Assembly: GCA_934130595.1 (NCBI GenBank)
Contig: CAKOYF010000007.1
Location: 13,171 to 77,170, forward strand
Reading direction: 5' to 3'
DNA from: an uncultured Clostridia bacterium
GTDB taxonomy: Bacteria; Bacillota; Clostridia; TANB77; CAG-465
Length of the DNA stretch: 64,000 nt
The notes under the pieces are model-generated. The model ran no database searches. It saw nothing but the letters and a program-made list of their open reading frames with translations, and was not told where the DNA came from. This document shows positions 1-9,700 of the stretch, in pieces. The stretch's first letter is position 1, and every line of letters starts with the position of its first letter. The translations under genes and the position numbers were made by a program.

Positions 1-128
1 TGGAAGATAGAGTTCAAAATGTTAATTGGTCAGAGCCAGGCACTATGTCATATTGGTATGAAGATACATGGAAAAAGAAAAGAAATAAAATCATTACGGA
101 GGCGATAAATCAATATGGAGTTAAATGA
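1..128 (+). CDS. phage head-tail connector protein, C-terminal fragment
   Basis: The third reading frame is open from the window edge to a TGA at 126-128 and encodes the last 41 or so residues of a protein ending INQYGVK. Its stop overlaps the next gene's start at 115, the usual packing of phage morphogenesis genes. The position just before a tail-terminator-like gene, and the basic helical end with YWYEDTWKKK, fit a minor capsid or gp10-like tail-completion protein. That assignment is mostly from context, because the body of the gene lies outside the window. Confidence 0.55.
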   Translation, partial: EDRVQNVNWSEPGTMSYWYEDTWKKKRNKIITEAINQYGVK

Positions 129-576
129 TGAAAAAGTAACAAAATTAAAAGTTTTAATAGATTATATATCTGAAATTGTAGGAGATAAATATATTGTAAA
201 ACCTGAATATAGTACAGATTATAGAGATACAGAAGTAATCGTTGTACAAGAACAAGATGGAGCAAAAACTGTGTTTTATGGAAATATTGATCCGTTATAC
301 GATTACTTTGAAATCAATATACTTGCAGATTCCATACGTGAAGCCAAAAATACAGCTAATTTAATAGGTAAATTAATAGGACAAATGGTATTTCGTAATT
401 ATCAAGTAACAGAAAATAATCAGAATTTTCAAGACAAATGGGAAATTATATTTAGTCAATATGCAAATCCACAAACAATAAACTATCAAGATATCAGAAG
501 AGTCAGTTATGCGCTGACTCTTCGATGTATTATATCAAAAATTTACAGGAAGGAGATAGAAGAAAATGGAAACTGA
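115..576 (+). CDS. phage tail terminator / minor capsid-like protein
   Basis: A 153-residue protein starting at the ATG at 115, with an ACGGAGGC ribosome site at about 96-103. It has no membrane segment or signal peptide and has mixed alpha/beta character. It sits immediately before the major tail protein gene, which it overlaps by 11 bases. In long-tailed phages of Firmicutes this slot usually holds the tail terminator, which caps the tail tube and joins it to the head. The length fits that family (about 110-160 residues). I recognise no diagnostic motif, so the function comes from gene order. Confidence 0.55.
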   Translation: MELNDEKVTKLKVLIDYISEIVGDKYIVKPEYSTDYRDTEVIVVQEQDGAKTVFYGNIDPLYDYFEINILADSIREAKNTANLIGKLIGQMVFRNYQVTENNQNFQDKWEIIFSQYANPQTINYQDIRRVSYALTLRCIISKIYRKEIEENGN

Positions 577-1054
577 TTTTCAATTCTTTTTAAACAATAG
601 AGAGATAATTAAGAATTTATCTCTTAACACAGGAACAAGCAAAGTTCCTGCATTTACGCCAATGTGTACAACTTCTGAAGTTGCTTTAACAACTGATTTT
701 GAAAAACAAGATTTTTATGTATTTTGTGATGCAATTCAAAGAAGTATTATCACAGGTGTTGCTTTGTCGATTGAGTGTACAGTAAAAATCGATATGAATA
801 ATACTGCAATTCAAAATACATTAGCAAATATTCATACTTTAATTTCGCAAGGCACAGTAGCACAATTTAATAATCAATTAGTACAATTCGAGTTAATCGA
901 CAATGTACAAGAAGGTGCTTTAACATATAAAAAATATCAAGTGCCAGTATGTTTAGAATTTTCAGATTTAGGCGGTGCTGCTGAAGATTCAGGAGAATAT
1001 TCATTAGTAATCAATATAATTGGCAAAGGTCAAGAAGTATCTGCTGCTGCATAG
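566..1054 (+). CDS. phage major tail (tube) protein
   Basis: A 162-residue protein preceded by AAGGAGA. It is rich in short beta strands and small residues, with a long beta-hairpin stretch (TVAQFNNQLVQFELIDN) and a glycine-rich end (VINIIGKGQEVSAAA). Size, composition and position directly before the tape-measure gene match the tail tube subunit of siphoviruses, which polymerises into the hollow tail. No sheath gene lies beside it, so a contractile tail is unlikely. The gene is followed by the tape measure after only 17 bases, with no room for the usual tail-assembly chaperone pair. Confidence 0.65.
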   Translation: METDFQFFLNNREIIKNLSLNTGTSKVPAFTPMCTTSEVALTTDFEKQDFYVFCDAIQRSIITGVALSIECTVKIDMNNTAIQNTLANIHTLISQGTVAQFNNQLVQFELIDNVQEGALTYKKYQVPVCLEFSDLGGAAEDSGEYSLVINIIGKGQEVSAAA

Positions 1055-1071
1055 TCAGGGGGTGATTACCT

Positions 1072-3450
1072 ATGGCTACAAAAGGTGGAGAAGTCGAGTT
1101 TATTTTTACTGGTGATAGTAAAGATTTAGATAAAAATTTAAAAAATAGTGAGAAAAAAGTAAATAGTTTTGCTGATACTATATCAGAAGAATTTAAAAAA
1201 GCTTCTAGCAGTGTAACTAATTTCATAAAAGGAGCTATAGGAGTTACTGCTGTTGCAACTGCATTAAAAGAAGTAGCAGTTGCGGGAATAAAATACAATG
1301 CTACAATTGAACAATATTCTACTTCATTTGAGGTAATGACAGGAAGTGCAGAAAAGGCTACTGAAGTTGTTGAAGAATTAAAAGATGTTGCTTCTAAAAC
1401 ACCGTTTGAATTACCAGATTTAGCTGAAACGATACAGTTATTAATGAATTATGGTTTTACTGCTGATGACGCAATGAAAAAAATGCAAATGCTAGGTGAT
1501 ATATCACAAGGATCTGCCGAGAAAATGAATAGAATTGCGATGGCTTATGGGCAAATGTCATCCGCGGGAAAAGTACAATTAGAAGATGTTAAACAAATGA
1601 TTGAAGCAGGATTTAATCCATTGCAAGAAATAGCGGAGTCTACTGGAGAAAGTATGGAAAGCCTTTACGATAGAATATCTAAAGGTACCATATCTGTAGA
1701 TGAGATTACTGCTTCTATGGAACGCTCTACTTCCGCAGGCGGAAAATATTTTCAGTCTATGGACAAGCAATCTCAAACAGTAAATGGACAATTATCAACA
1801 CTAAAAGATAATTGGAATAGTTTACTTGGAGAAGCTATGCAACCTTTAAGTGATTTTTTAGGTAATACTTTACTTCCAAAAGTAAATGATTTGTTATCAT
1901 CACTAACTACTAAAATAGATACTGCTAATTGGGATAGTTTAATAAGTGTATTAAATGGTGTAGCAACTGCAATAGTAGTTGCTACTTCCGCTTTAGCAGG
2001 ATTTAAAATTGGTACTGGTATACAATCTGTAATAACTGGTTTTCAAAATGCAAAAGTACAGCTAGCATTATTTTCTGCAGAAATGAAGGGTATGTCAATA
2101 GCTACTGGTTTGGCAAATGGAACTTTAAAAGTAACAGAAGGAATAGTAGCTTTATTAACAGGAAAGATTACATTAGCTCAACTTGCAACATCATTGTATA
2201 CAAAAGCACAGACTGCATTGAATACCGCTATGAGTGCTAATTCAGTTGGATTTATTATTTCTTTAATAGCAGCACTAGTAGCAGGATTTGTATACTTATG
2301 GAATACAAGTGAAGGGTTTAGAAATTTTTGGATTGGTTTATGGGATGGTATAAAAAGTGCTGTTTCAACTGCAGTAGATTTTGTTGTTAATTTATTTAAT
2401 AATATAGTGAGTTTTGTAAAAGATAATTGGCAAGGCTTACTTTTATTTATAGCTAATCCATTTGTAGGTGGATTTAAATTATTATACGATAATTGTGAAG
2501 GATTTAGAAATTTTATAAATAATTTTATTACTGACATAAAAAACTTCTTTGTAACTGCGTGGAATAATATAGTTACATTTTTTACAGAAGGCATACCTAA
2601 TTTTATAAATTCAGTTATACAATGGTTTTCAAATTTACCATATCAGATTGGATATTTAATAGGACAAATACTAGGACATATTATTCAATTTGGTATAGAT
2701 GCTTGGAATTGGATTACAAACGATTTACCACAAATTATTCAAGGAGTAATAGATTGGTTTGCACAGTTACCTGGAAGAATATGGGAGTGGCTTGTTAATA
2801 CAGTTACTAACATTATTAAATGGGGAATGGATATGCAAGCTAAAGCAAATGAGTGGGTATCTAATACTATAAATAGTGTAATAGACTGGTTTGCTCAACT
2901 TCCTGGAAGAATATGGAACTGGCTTGTTAATACAATAACTAATGTTGTTCAATTTATTGTAGATTTGCGTACAAAAATGGAAACTGGTGTGCGTAATATT
3001 ATTGATAATGTAATAAATTTCTTTAAAGAATTACCAGAAAATTTAGTCAACATAGGCAAGAATTTAGTAGAAGGATTGTGGAATGGTATTACAGGTGCTG
3101 CAGACTGGTTATTCAACAAAGTAAAAGAGTTTGCAAGTGGAATTATAGATGGTATTAAGGATACACTTGGTATACATAGTCCATCTACGGTAATGTATGA
3201 TGTAGGTGTCAATGTTGATAAAGGATATATGGCTGGCATAAAAAGTATGGAAACTGATATTGATAAAGCATTTAGCAGTGCTTTTGATGTATCGCCACAA
3301 TTGAAAGCTAGTACAAGTAATAATTATAGCTCAAAGGTAGTTGTAAATGTTAACAACAATATGGAATTTGACCCGCTTGGACAAATGGTTACTAGAACTA
3401 AGACTTTTTCTAACGGCAGTAAAAATTCTTATAATTATGGCATGGCTTAA
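1072..3450 (+). CDS. phage tail tape measure protein
   Basis: A 792-residue protein with a strong GGGGGTGAT ribosome site. Residues ~60-210 form the conserved tape-measure domain (KDVASKTPFELPDLAETIQ and the following GYGFTADDA-like region). Hydrophobic stretches follow at ~290-420, and then Trp-rich repeats. The segment V/IDWFAQLPGRIW-WLVNT occurs twice, at about 2746-2800 and 2878-2932, showing internal duplication. The end carries the typical GIKDTLGIHSPSTVM motif of these proteins. The protein scaffolds and sets the length of the tail; at ~0.15 nm per residue this predicts a tail of roughly 110-120 nm. The known family runs from about 600 to over 2000 residues, so this one is short. Confidence 0.9.
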   Translation: MATKGGEVEFIFTGDSKDLDKNLKNSEKKVNSFADTISEEFKKASSSVTNFIKGAIGVTAVATALKEVAVAGIKYNATIEQYSTSFEVMTGSAEKATEVVEELKDVASKTPFELPDLAETIQLLMNYGFTADDAMKKMQMLGDISQGSAEKMNRIAMAYGQMSSAGKVQLEDVKQMIEAGFNPLQEIAESTGESMESLYDRISKGTISVDEITASMERSTSAGGKYFQSMDKQSQTVNGQLSTLKDNWNSLLGEAMQPLSDFLGNTLLPKVNDLLSSLTTKIDTANWDSLISVLNGVATAIVVATSALAGFKIGTGIQSVITGFQNAKVQLALFSAEMKGMSIATGLANGTLKVTEGIVALLTGKITLAQLATSLYTKAQTALNTAMSANSVGFIISLIAALVAGFVYLWNTSEGFRNFWIGLWDGIKSAVSTAVDFVVNLFNNIVSFVKDNWQGLLLFIANPFVGGFKLLYDNCEGFRNFINNFITDIKNFFVTAWNNIVTFFTEGIPNFINSVIQWFSNLPYQIGYLIGQILGHIIQFGIDAWNWITNDLPQIIQGVIDWFAQLPGRIWEWLVNTVTNIIKWGMDMQAKANEWVSNTINSVIDWFAQLPGRIWNWLVNTITNVVQFIVDLRTKMETGVRNIIDNVINFFKELPENLVNIGKNLVEGLWNGITGAADWLFNKVKEFASGIIDGIKDTLGIHSPSTVMYDVGVNVDKGYMAGIKSMETDIDKAFSSAFDVSPQLKASTSNNYSSKVVVNVNNNMEFDPLGQMVTRTKTFSNGSKNSYNYGMA

Positions 3451-3467
3451 GAAAGGAGTGTTTAAAA

Positions 3468-4916
3468 ATGTATAAATGTTTTATAAACAGCAAAGAAGTT
3501 ATTGTGTCAAATAAAGTGACAATAAAAGAAGAGTTTTTAAACACTTCTTCTGTTATATTAAATAACGTTTACCCAAAAGAGTGGGAAGAAGATAAAGACT
3601 ACGTAAGTAGATTTTATTTACCACGTGATTATAACAGAGTTGATTTATATAAAGATGATTTATTAATTTTTTCTGGTATATTAAAAAATAGTGGTAGTTT
3701 GGTTTTAAATCCTTTTCAAGGAAAATTTGGAAGCTTTGAAGCTTTAGATTATAAAAGTTTATTATCAGAAGGTAAAAATTTAGATTTTGTAATTAGTAAT
3801 AAAACTGTTGCAGAAGCTATTGAAATGGTTGTAGATGCGGTAGCAGATTATGGCTTTGCTGTTGGAAATATAGAGATAGCAAAAGCTAATGATATTATAG
3901 GTGCTTATTCTACTTTAGATCAATCACCTTTTGATGTGTTACAGTATTTGTCTGAAATATCAGAGAGTTTATGGACTACAAGGAACGAAAATGGAATAAC
4001 ATATATAGATTTTTATGATATAGAAAATTTAGCTACTGATGAAGATATAGAATATATGCAACAATATTTTGAAGAAAATAATATAGATGATATATCTTAT
4101 AGTTTCTCTACTAATGATTATAGAAACAAGCAAGAGATAGTATCAGATAATGTATATGCTAGTAATAGTGTATCCGAAACAGTTTTTGCAAATGGATATG
4201 ATAATAGCTATATAGTATCTCAAAACATAGGCAGTATAAATTCTATAACTGTAAATGGTGTTGTATCTACTATAATTACAAAAGATGAAAAAGATGTAGG
4301 AAAGACAGCAGAATATTATTATGAGCCTAATAAAAATGTATTCTATAAATTTGATGATTTAGAGATAGATTTAGCAGGAACTAGAATAACTTTAAATTAT
4401 ATACCTATTATAAAAGGACGAGCTGTAGCTGTAAATATAGAAGAAATAAATAGAATAAAAAATTCATTAAATAGAAATGGTACTATAACAAGATATGAGA
4501 ATAGGAATGATTTACTTATGCAATCTCAACTTGCAAGTGTTGCTCAAACTTATTTAAGATTTAAAGGTAAACCTGAAATAACATTGACTGTAAAAACGCA
4601 TGATAAAGATATTCTAGCCTTAGGACATAAAGTACATTTTAATATTAATGTGCCTGAATTAGCATTACTTAATACAGATTATTTGGTGAAATCTAAGCAA
4701 ACTGAAATCGTGCAAGCAAAAGAAGAAATAATCACATTTTATACATACACTTTATCAAGCAATTTTAATGCTGAAAGTCAAATAAATTATTTTGATAATC
4801 AACGTAGAAAAGCTGAAGGTAATATAGATGAAGGTAGTTTTATCGACAGAAATATAGATTTAATTGATAGTGCTAATTTGATTTTTAAGAATTTGAGTAT
4901 AGAGGAGGTATCATAA
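3468..4916 (+). CDS. phage tail hub / baseplate protein
   Basis: A 482-residue protein with the ribosome site AAGGAGTG. The N-terminal region (FLPRDYNRVDLYKDDLLIFSGIL) is a beta-rich gp27/late-control-D-like start. The middle has 'SPFDVLQYLSEISESLW' followed by beta strands. The C-terminus has the pattern of a hub carrying a cell-facing domain (LKTHDKDILALGHKVHFNI). The position after the tape measure is where siphoviruses encode the distal tail protein and tail-associated hub. Here one protein of this kind is present and no separate distal tail gene is visible. The last codon overlaps the next ATG (TAATG), indicating coupled translation. Confidence 0.6.
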   Translation: MYKCFINSKEVIVSNKVTIKEEFLNTSSVILNNVYPKEWEEDKDYVSRFYLPRDYNRVDLYKDDLLIFSGILKNSGSLVLNPFQGKFGSFEALDYKSLLSEGKNLDFVISNKTVAEAIEMVVDAVADYGFAVGNIEIAKANDIIGAYSTLDQSPFDVLQYLSEISESLWTTRNENGITYIDFYDIENLATDEDIEYMQQYFEENNIDDISYSFSTNDYRNKQEIVSDNVYASNSVSETVFANGYDNSYIVSQNIGSINSITVNGVVSTIITKDEKDVGKTAEYYYEPNKNVFYKFDDLEIDLAGTRITLNYIPIIKGRAVAVNIEEINRIKNSLNRNGTITRYENRNDLLMQSQLASVAQTYLRFKGKPEITLTVKTHDKDILALGHKVHFNINVPELALLNTDYLVKSKQTEIVQAKEEIITFYTYTLSSNFNAESQINYFDNQRRKAEGNIDEGSFIDRNIDLIDSANLIFKNLSIEEVS

Positions 4917-6796
4917 TGACTAATAGTTTAAAAAATATGTTGGCTCAGTATATTACAGGCAAAATAACTGAAAAAACTGAAAATAATATACCTACGTTTA
5001 ATGATACATCCATAGCTAATGATTTAGAAAATTATATAAAAACTCAATTGAACTTGCAAGGTAATGATAGCTTCAATATTTCAAATATATTAAATGTAGA
5101 GGAATTAAATATTATTGCTGGATATACTAACGTAAATGGAGAGCTTGAAGTTGCAGGATTTATAATGCTGCTAGATAGTGAATTTAATCCAATTAAGTTT
5201 TTCAAAAATTATTCTAGCGGTACTGCAATGAGTCCATTTTACCAAGTGGCAAAAGATGAAAAGAATTTTTTATATGCAATAGATAAAACAGATGGCAAAT
5301 TTAGATTTGTAATGCTAAATAATCCGTCTATTAAAGAAAATGATGAATATACAATTATAATGAGACAGACGTATTTTTTACCTGATGAAGCACAAGATAC
5401 GTCTACTGTAACACACAGTTTTACAATGCTAAAAAAAAATCCTATAGCATCTGAATATTATTTTATAGGACAATTGACAGGAAGTAATTATACAAATACA
5501 GCTCCGTTTTGGGTACATTTAATTATAAATGTAGGTACTACGAATGAGTGGGAATACAATATAGTGAATAATTATTCTAATTTAAATCTTAATTTTGAAG
5601 TTACTGATTGCATAATTACCTATGAATTTAATGAAGATGTAAATCTGATCGTTTTATGTGGATATACTGGTAGCGTAACTAATAGAAAATATGTACAAAT
5701 ATCTTTTATTGATACGCAAGTATCTCTAACACAGGAATACGATTTTAATTATACATATAGATTAAATGCAAAAATTATAAGTGAAGATGAAGCTTATATA
5801 GCAGTAACAGAATGTCGAGGACAGACTGGTGAAGACAGATTTTGGCAAAGATTAAAAATTTATCATAAAGTAAATGAAAACTATAATTTGATTTATACAT
5901 ATTCAACTTATTCACTAAATCCGCCAGTAAATTTATTTAAAAGTGAGGACAATTCAGTTTATTGCATTTATGTAAATGGCCTATCTAGTGGTACAGATAC
6001 TGCAATAATTGCAATAGTACCAGTTTTCATAGTATGCTTTGATACTTATGCGGTTACAAATGAATATCAGGCATTAACTGGCTTGAAGTATAGTGATTTA
6101 TTATTTTTTAGCGTGGCAAAAGTAAATAACATAGTAAATGGATATGTGCAACTACCACTCGCTGTAATTAATTCTTCATATTACAAAAGCAGTGAAAATA
6201 GTTATAATACTATAGATTGTTTAACCCCAGATTATTTTAATCTAAGAAATGCTAATGGTAATATTTTATATAGCAAAGATTTTTTAAGCGTATCTAGAAC
6301 TGGCAATATTTGTAATTGCGTAGGAAATATACCTAATACAGATTTGAATGATATTGATATAAATTACGAATATATTTATTCAAAAAGTAATTTGTATATG
6401 GGATTACAATCTTATCAATTTACTAAAAATATATATGAAAATTTATACTTAAATTATATCTATGGATATTTCTTTCAAAATCAAAATACAGTAGAGTCTA
6501 ATATGATAGATAATTCAGCATTATTAATGCAAGCAACTTTAGAGCAGGGATATAATGATTTCTATATATCTTTAATAGAAGTAACTTACGAAGATAATAC
6601 TACAGAAAACTTTGATTTAATTTCGAGTATAGAAAATTTATACACAGCTCATTTTACTTGTCAATTTACACCAACAAAAAATGTAACAATGATAAAGATG
6701 ATGAATACAAATAAAACAATAACATTTTTAGAAATTCCAACTAATTTAATAGCTGATAAACAATACAATTTTTCTCAAGACATTGAGGTGGTTTAA
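4916..6796 (+). CDS. phage tail protein, likely beta-propeller host-contact protein
   Basis: A 626-residue protein translationally coupled by TAATG to its neighbours on both sides. After a short helical start (to ~60) it consists almost entirely of repeated beta-strand blocks. Recurring patterns such as 'VIxGYTxxNGE', 'FYQVAKDEKNFLYAI' and 'NIVNGYVQLPLAVI' suggest a propeller-like fold that reads out as alternating strands and loops. I recognise no named family. Its place between the hub and the long fibre suggests a baseplate or receptor-binding component. It could also be a spike base. No enzymatic motif is visible. Confidence 0.5.
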   Translation: MTNSLKNMLAQYITGKITEKTENNIPTFNDTSIANDLENYIKTQLNLQGNDSFNISNILNVEELNIIAGYTNVNGELEVAGFIMLLDSEFNPIKFFKNYSSGTAMSPFYQVAKDEKNFLYAIDKTDGKFRFVMLNNPSIKENDEYTIIMRQTYFLPDEAQDTSTVTHSFTMLKKNPIASEYYFIGQLTGSNYTNTAPFWVHLIINVGTTNEWEYNIVNNYSNLNLNFEVTDCIITYEFNEDVNLIVLCGYTGSVTNRKYVQISFIDTQVSLTQEYDFNYTYRLNAKIISEDEAYIAVTECRGQTGEDRFWQRLKIYHKVNENYNLIYTYSTYSLNPPVNLFKSEDNSVYCIYVNGLSSGTDTAIIAIVPVFIVCFDTYAVTNEYQALTGLKYSDLLFFSVAKVNNIVNGYVQLPLAVINSSYYKSSENSYNTIDCLTPDYFNLRNANGNILYSKDFLSVSRTGNICNCVGNIPNTDLNDIDINYEYIYSKSNLYMGLQSYQFTKNIYENLYLNYIYGYFFQNQNTVESNMIDNSALLMQATLEQGYNDFYISLIEVTYEDNTTENFDLISSIENLYTAHFTCQFTPTKNVTMIKMMNTNKTITFLEIPTNLIADKQYNFSQDIEVV

Positions 6797-9700
6797 TGAA
6801 AAATATAAATTTTAATGTATCGCAAGATATTATAGAGAAGCTGTCAGATGATGTAATAATTTCTGATAGCTTTAATTATGTGCAATTAACTTTTAATTTT
6901 GACTCTACATGGAGTCAATACAATGTAAAAAAAGCTACATTTTTTTCTGATTACGAAAATGGCGAGCAACAATATGAAGCTGATATTGTAAACAATGTTT
7001 GTGTTGTACCTTATGAAATTTTACAGAAATCTAAATTTAAAAGTGATTTTATGGTTGGTGTTTATGGACAAGCAATTCAAGATAGCACTTTGCAACAAAG
7101 AAATACTACGAATATGGTGGTTTTTTCTTTGCGACAAGGAGCTTATTTTGTAAACGCTTTAAATCCTGGTAAAATAGATCCGTCAGCTTATGATTTGTAT
7201 TTAGCTCAATTACAACAGATTTTTCAAAATGGCTTAAACGAATACAATTCAAACGCACAAACTCAAATAAATAATTTTAATTCAAATGCAAATGAAAAAA
7301 TACAACAACTAAATGGCATTTCTGCAAATGTAGAGCAAATAGAACAGAATATAGAAAAAATACAAGAAAATGTACAACAAAGCGAAGCTAATACGCAGAC
7401 TAGTGCAGAAAACGCAAAAACAAGTGAACAGAATGCACAAAAAAGTGCAGAAAATGCATCAAAAATATTAACTAATGTAACTGGTATCCAAACAAATATA
7501 AATGAAACTAAGGGCCAAATAGATACAATAAAAGAGGGGGTTGATGCTAAAGCTGGGCAAGTAAATACCGCAGTAGAAGAAGCAACAAATCAAGCTAATA
7601 TCTCAAAGCAGCAAGCGGAGTTGTCAATTAAAAATGCTAATCAAACATCTGCAAATAAAATTGATATAGAAAATATGAAAAATGACGTAGCTAGTATTAA
7701 GACATCTGTTGAACAAACTAAAAGTGATATCGAGCAGATTAAGACAGATACACAAACAATTTACGATGATACACTCAAAGCCAAAGAAGAAACTTTAAAA
7801 GCTAAAACGGAAGTTGAAAATAGTGTTGGAAATGAAAGAATATCAAATGATAAAAAATATGCAAAAGCAATAGATACAGATGAAATTGAGATATCCGAAT
7901 ATGGAGAAGTTGAATTTGACGAGGATGGGTATATGAAGGATGTTGAGATTTCAACATCTAAAGATATTACACAAAATACGAGAGCAGGATACAATAAGCT
8001 AAACTTAGAAAAATATGCTTATAGTGAAGCTCAATCAATTCTTAATGGATCAACTGTAACATTAAACAATGGTATTTTAAGTATTGACGCTAGTAGCGCA
8101 ACTGCAGATGTTACTGTTAAAAGTAAAAGCCTTGCTGGAGCAAACAGAGATGTGCTAGCACCAGGAAAATACTACTTTGGTGTAAACACTAATGGATACT
8201 ACGAAAGTAATCCCGAAAAATTGGTACAGTTAACGCAAGGAATAGTTGATGTTGCTGAAAATTATTTTTTATCTCAGTGGTACACAACTTGTAAAATTAC
8301 CGAAAAGATAGACAAAAAATTATTGTTATCTGATGATGTTTCCAAAACAGAATATGAAAAATATGGGGCTAGCCCTACGCTTGAATTTTCAAGTGAATTT
8401 AAAAATATAGAAAGTAGTATTAAAATAAATAATCATCAATCAAACTGCTTAAATAATCAAATGAAATCGCAAACATCAAATGGAGTAAAATTAGAACTTA
8501 ATGAAGATGGATCTGTTCACATTTCTGGAACAGCTACAGCTAGGACTGAACCTCATGTTTGGGATAAAGCTAGTATTAATGATGAATTAGTATTAAAAAA
8601 GGGTAAAGAATATTTTAATTATACAGGACGAGCTTTATATTTTAATGTTAGAAAAAATACATATTTAACTATTCCGAATAACAAGAGTTATATACCTGAC
8701 GAGGATTTATCGATAGAGCATTATGTGTATATCAGAATTGAAAAAGATGAAACTGTCGATGAAACTATATATCCTTTTCTTACTACACAAAAGGATTCCA
8801 AATACGAAGAATTTAAAGGAAACTTAAAAAAAGTAGAACTTGGAAATCAATTTTTAGGATCACTCAATAACTATAAAAACTATATAGTAAAAAATAGATT
8901 TAAAAGAAATTTAAATATTTATAACATAACTGGAAACGAAAAATGGCAAGCACACATAAATTCTGATTATTTAAAAACTCCCGATGAGAGCTTAGATTTT
9001 TTTATACAAGCACCATTAGAAATGAAAACAGGTAGCATTATGTTATCCAATAAATTTAAATTTAATAATTTTGATAGCGGATATAGATCTAATTCAAATG
9101 TTGAATCTATATCCAATGGCGGAGGCTACAGAAGAATATATATTAGAATTAAAAAAGATAGATTAGATTCTTCAGATGCCAATGGTTTAAAAAAATTCTT
9201 AAAAGAATTGTACGAAAAAGGAGATCCCGTTAAAATTTTGTATATAACCAATACAGAATACGATGAAGAACTTTTTGCAGAAATTTTAGATAAACTAAAT
9301 TCTTTGAAGGTATATAATGGAATAAATCAAATTGATATGGGTAATTTTAAGCTAAAGTTTAAATCGAATAGGAATTTAGAAAATTATATAGATGATCAAA
9401 TAAAATTAAATTCAACTGAAGAAATAAAAAATTATGATTCGAGATATATGAAAGCTTTAAAAATTAAAGTTGAAGATGTTGAACAATTAAAAATATTTTC
9501 TGAAGAAAAAAGTGTTGATGAACTTAAAATAAAAGGATATGAAATCACTCAAAATGAAAGAAATGGATACAATCTATTGAATAATAAACTAAACTCTAAG
9601 ACTGTTAAAGGTGTTACATTTGATGTTCAAGAAGATGGCAGCATAATTTTAAATGGAACTCCAGCAGAGACAATCGTTGTAAATTTACTAACAGGTAATG

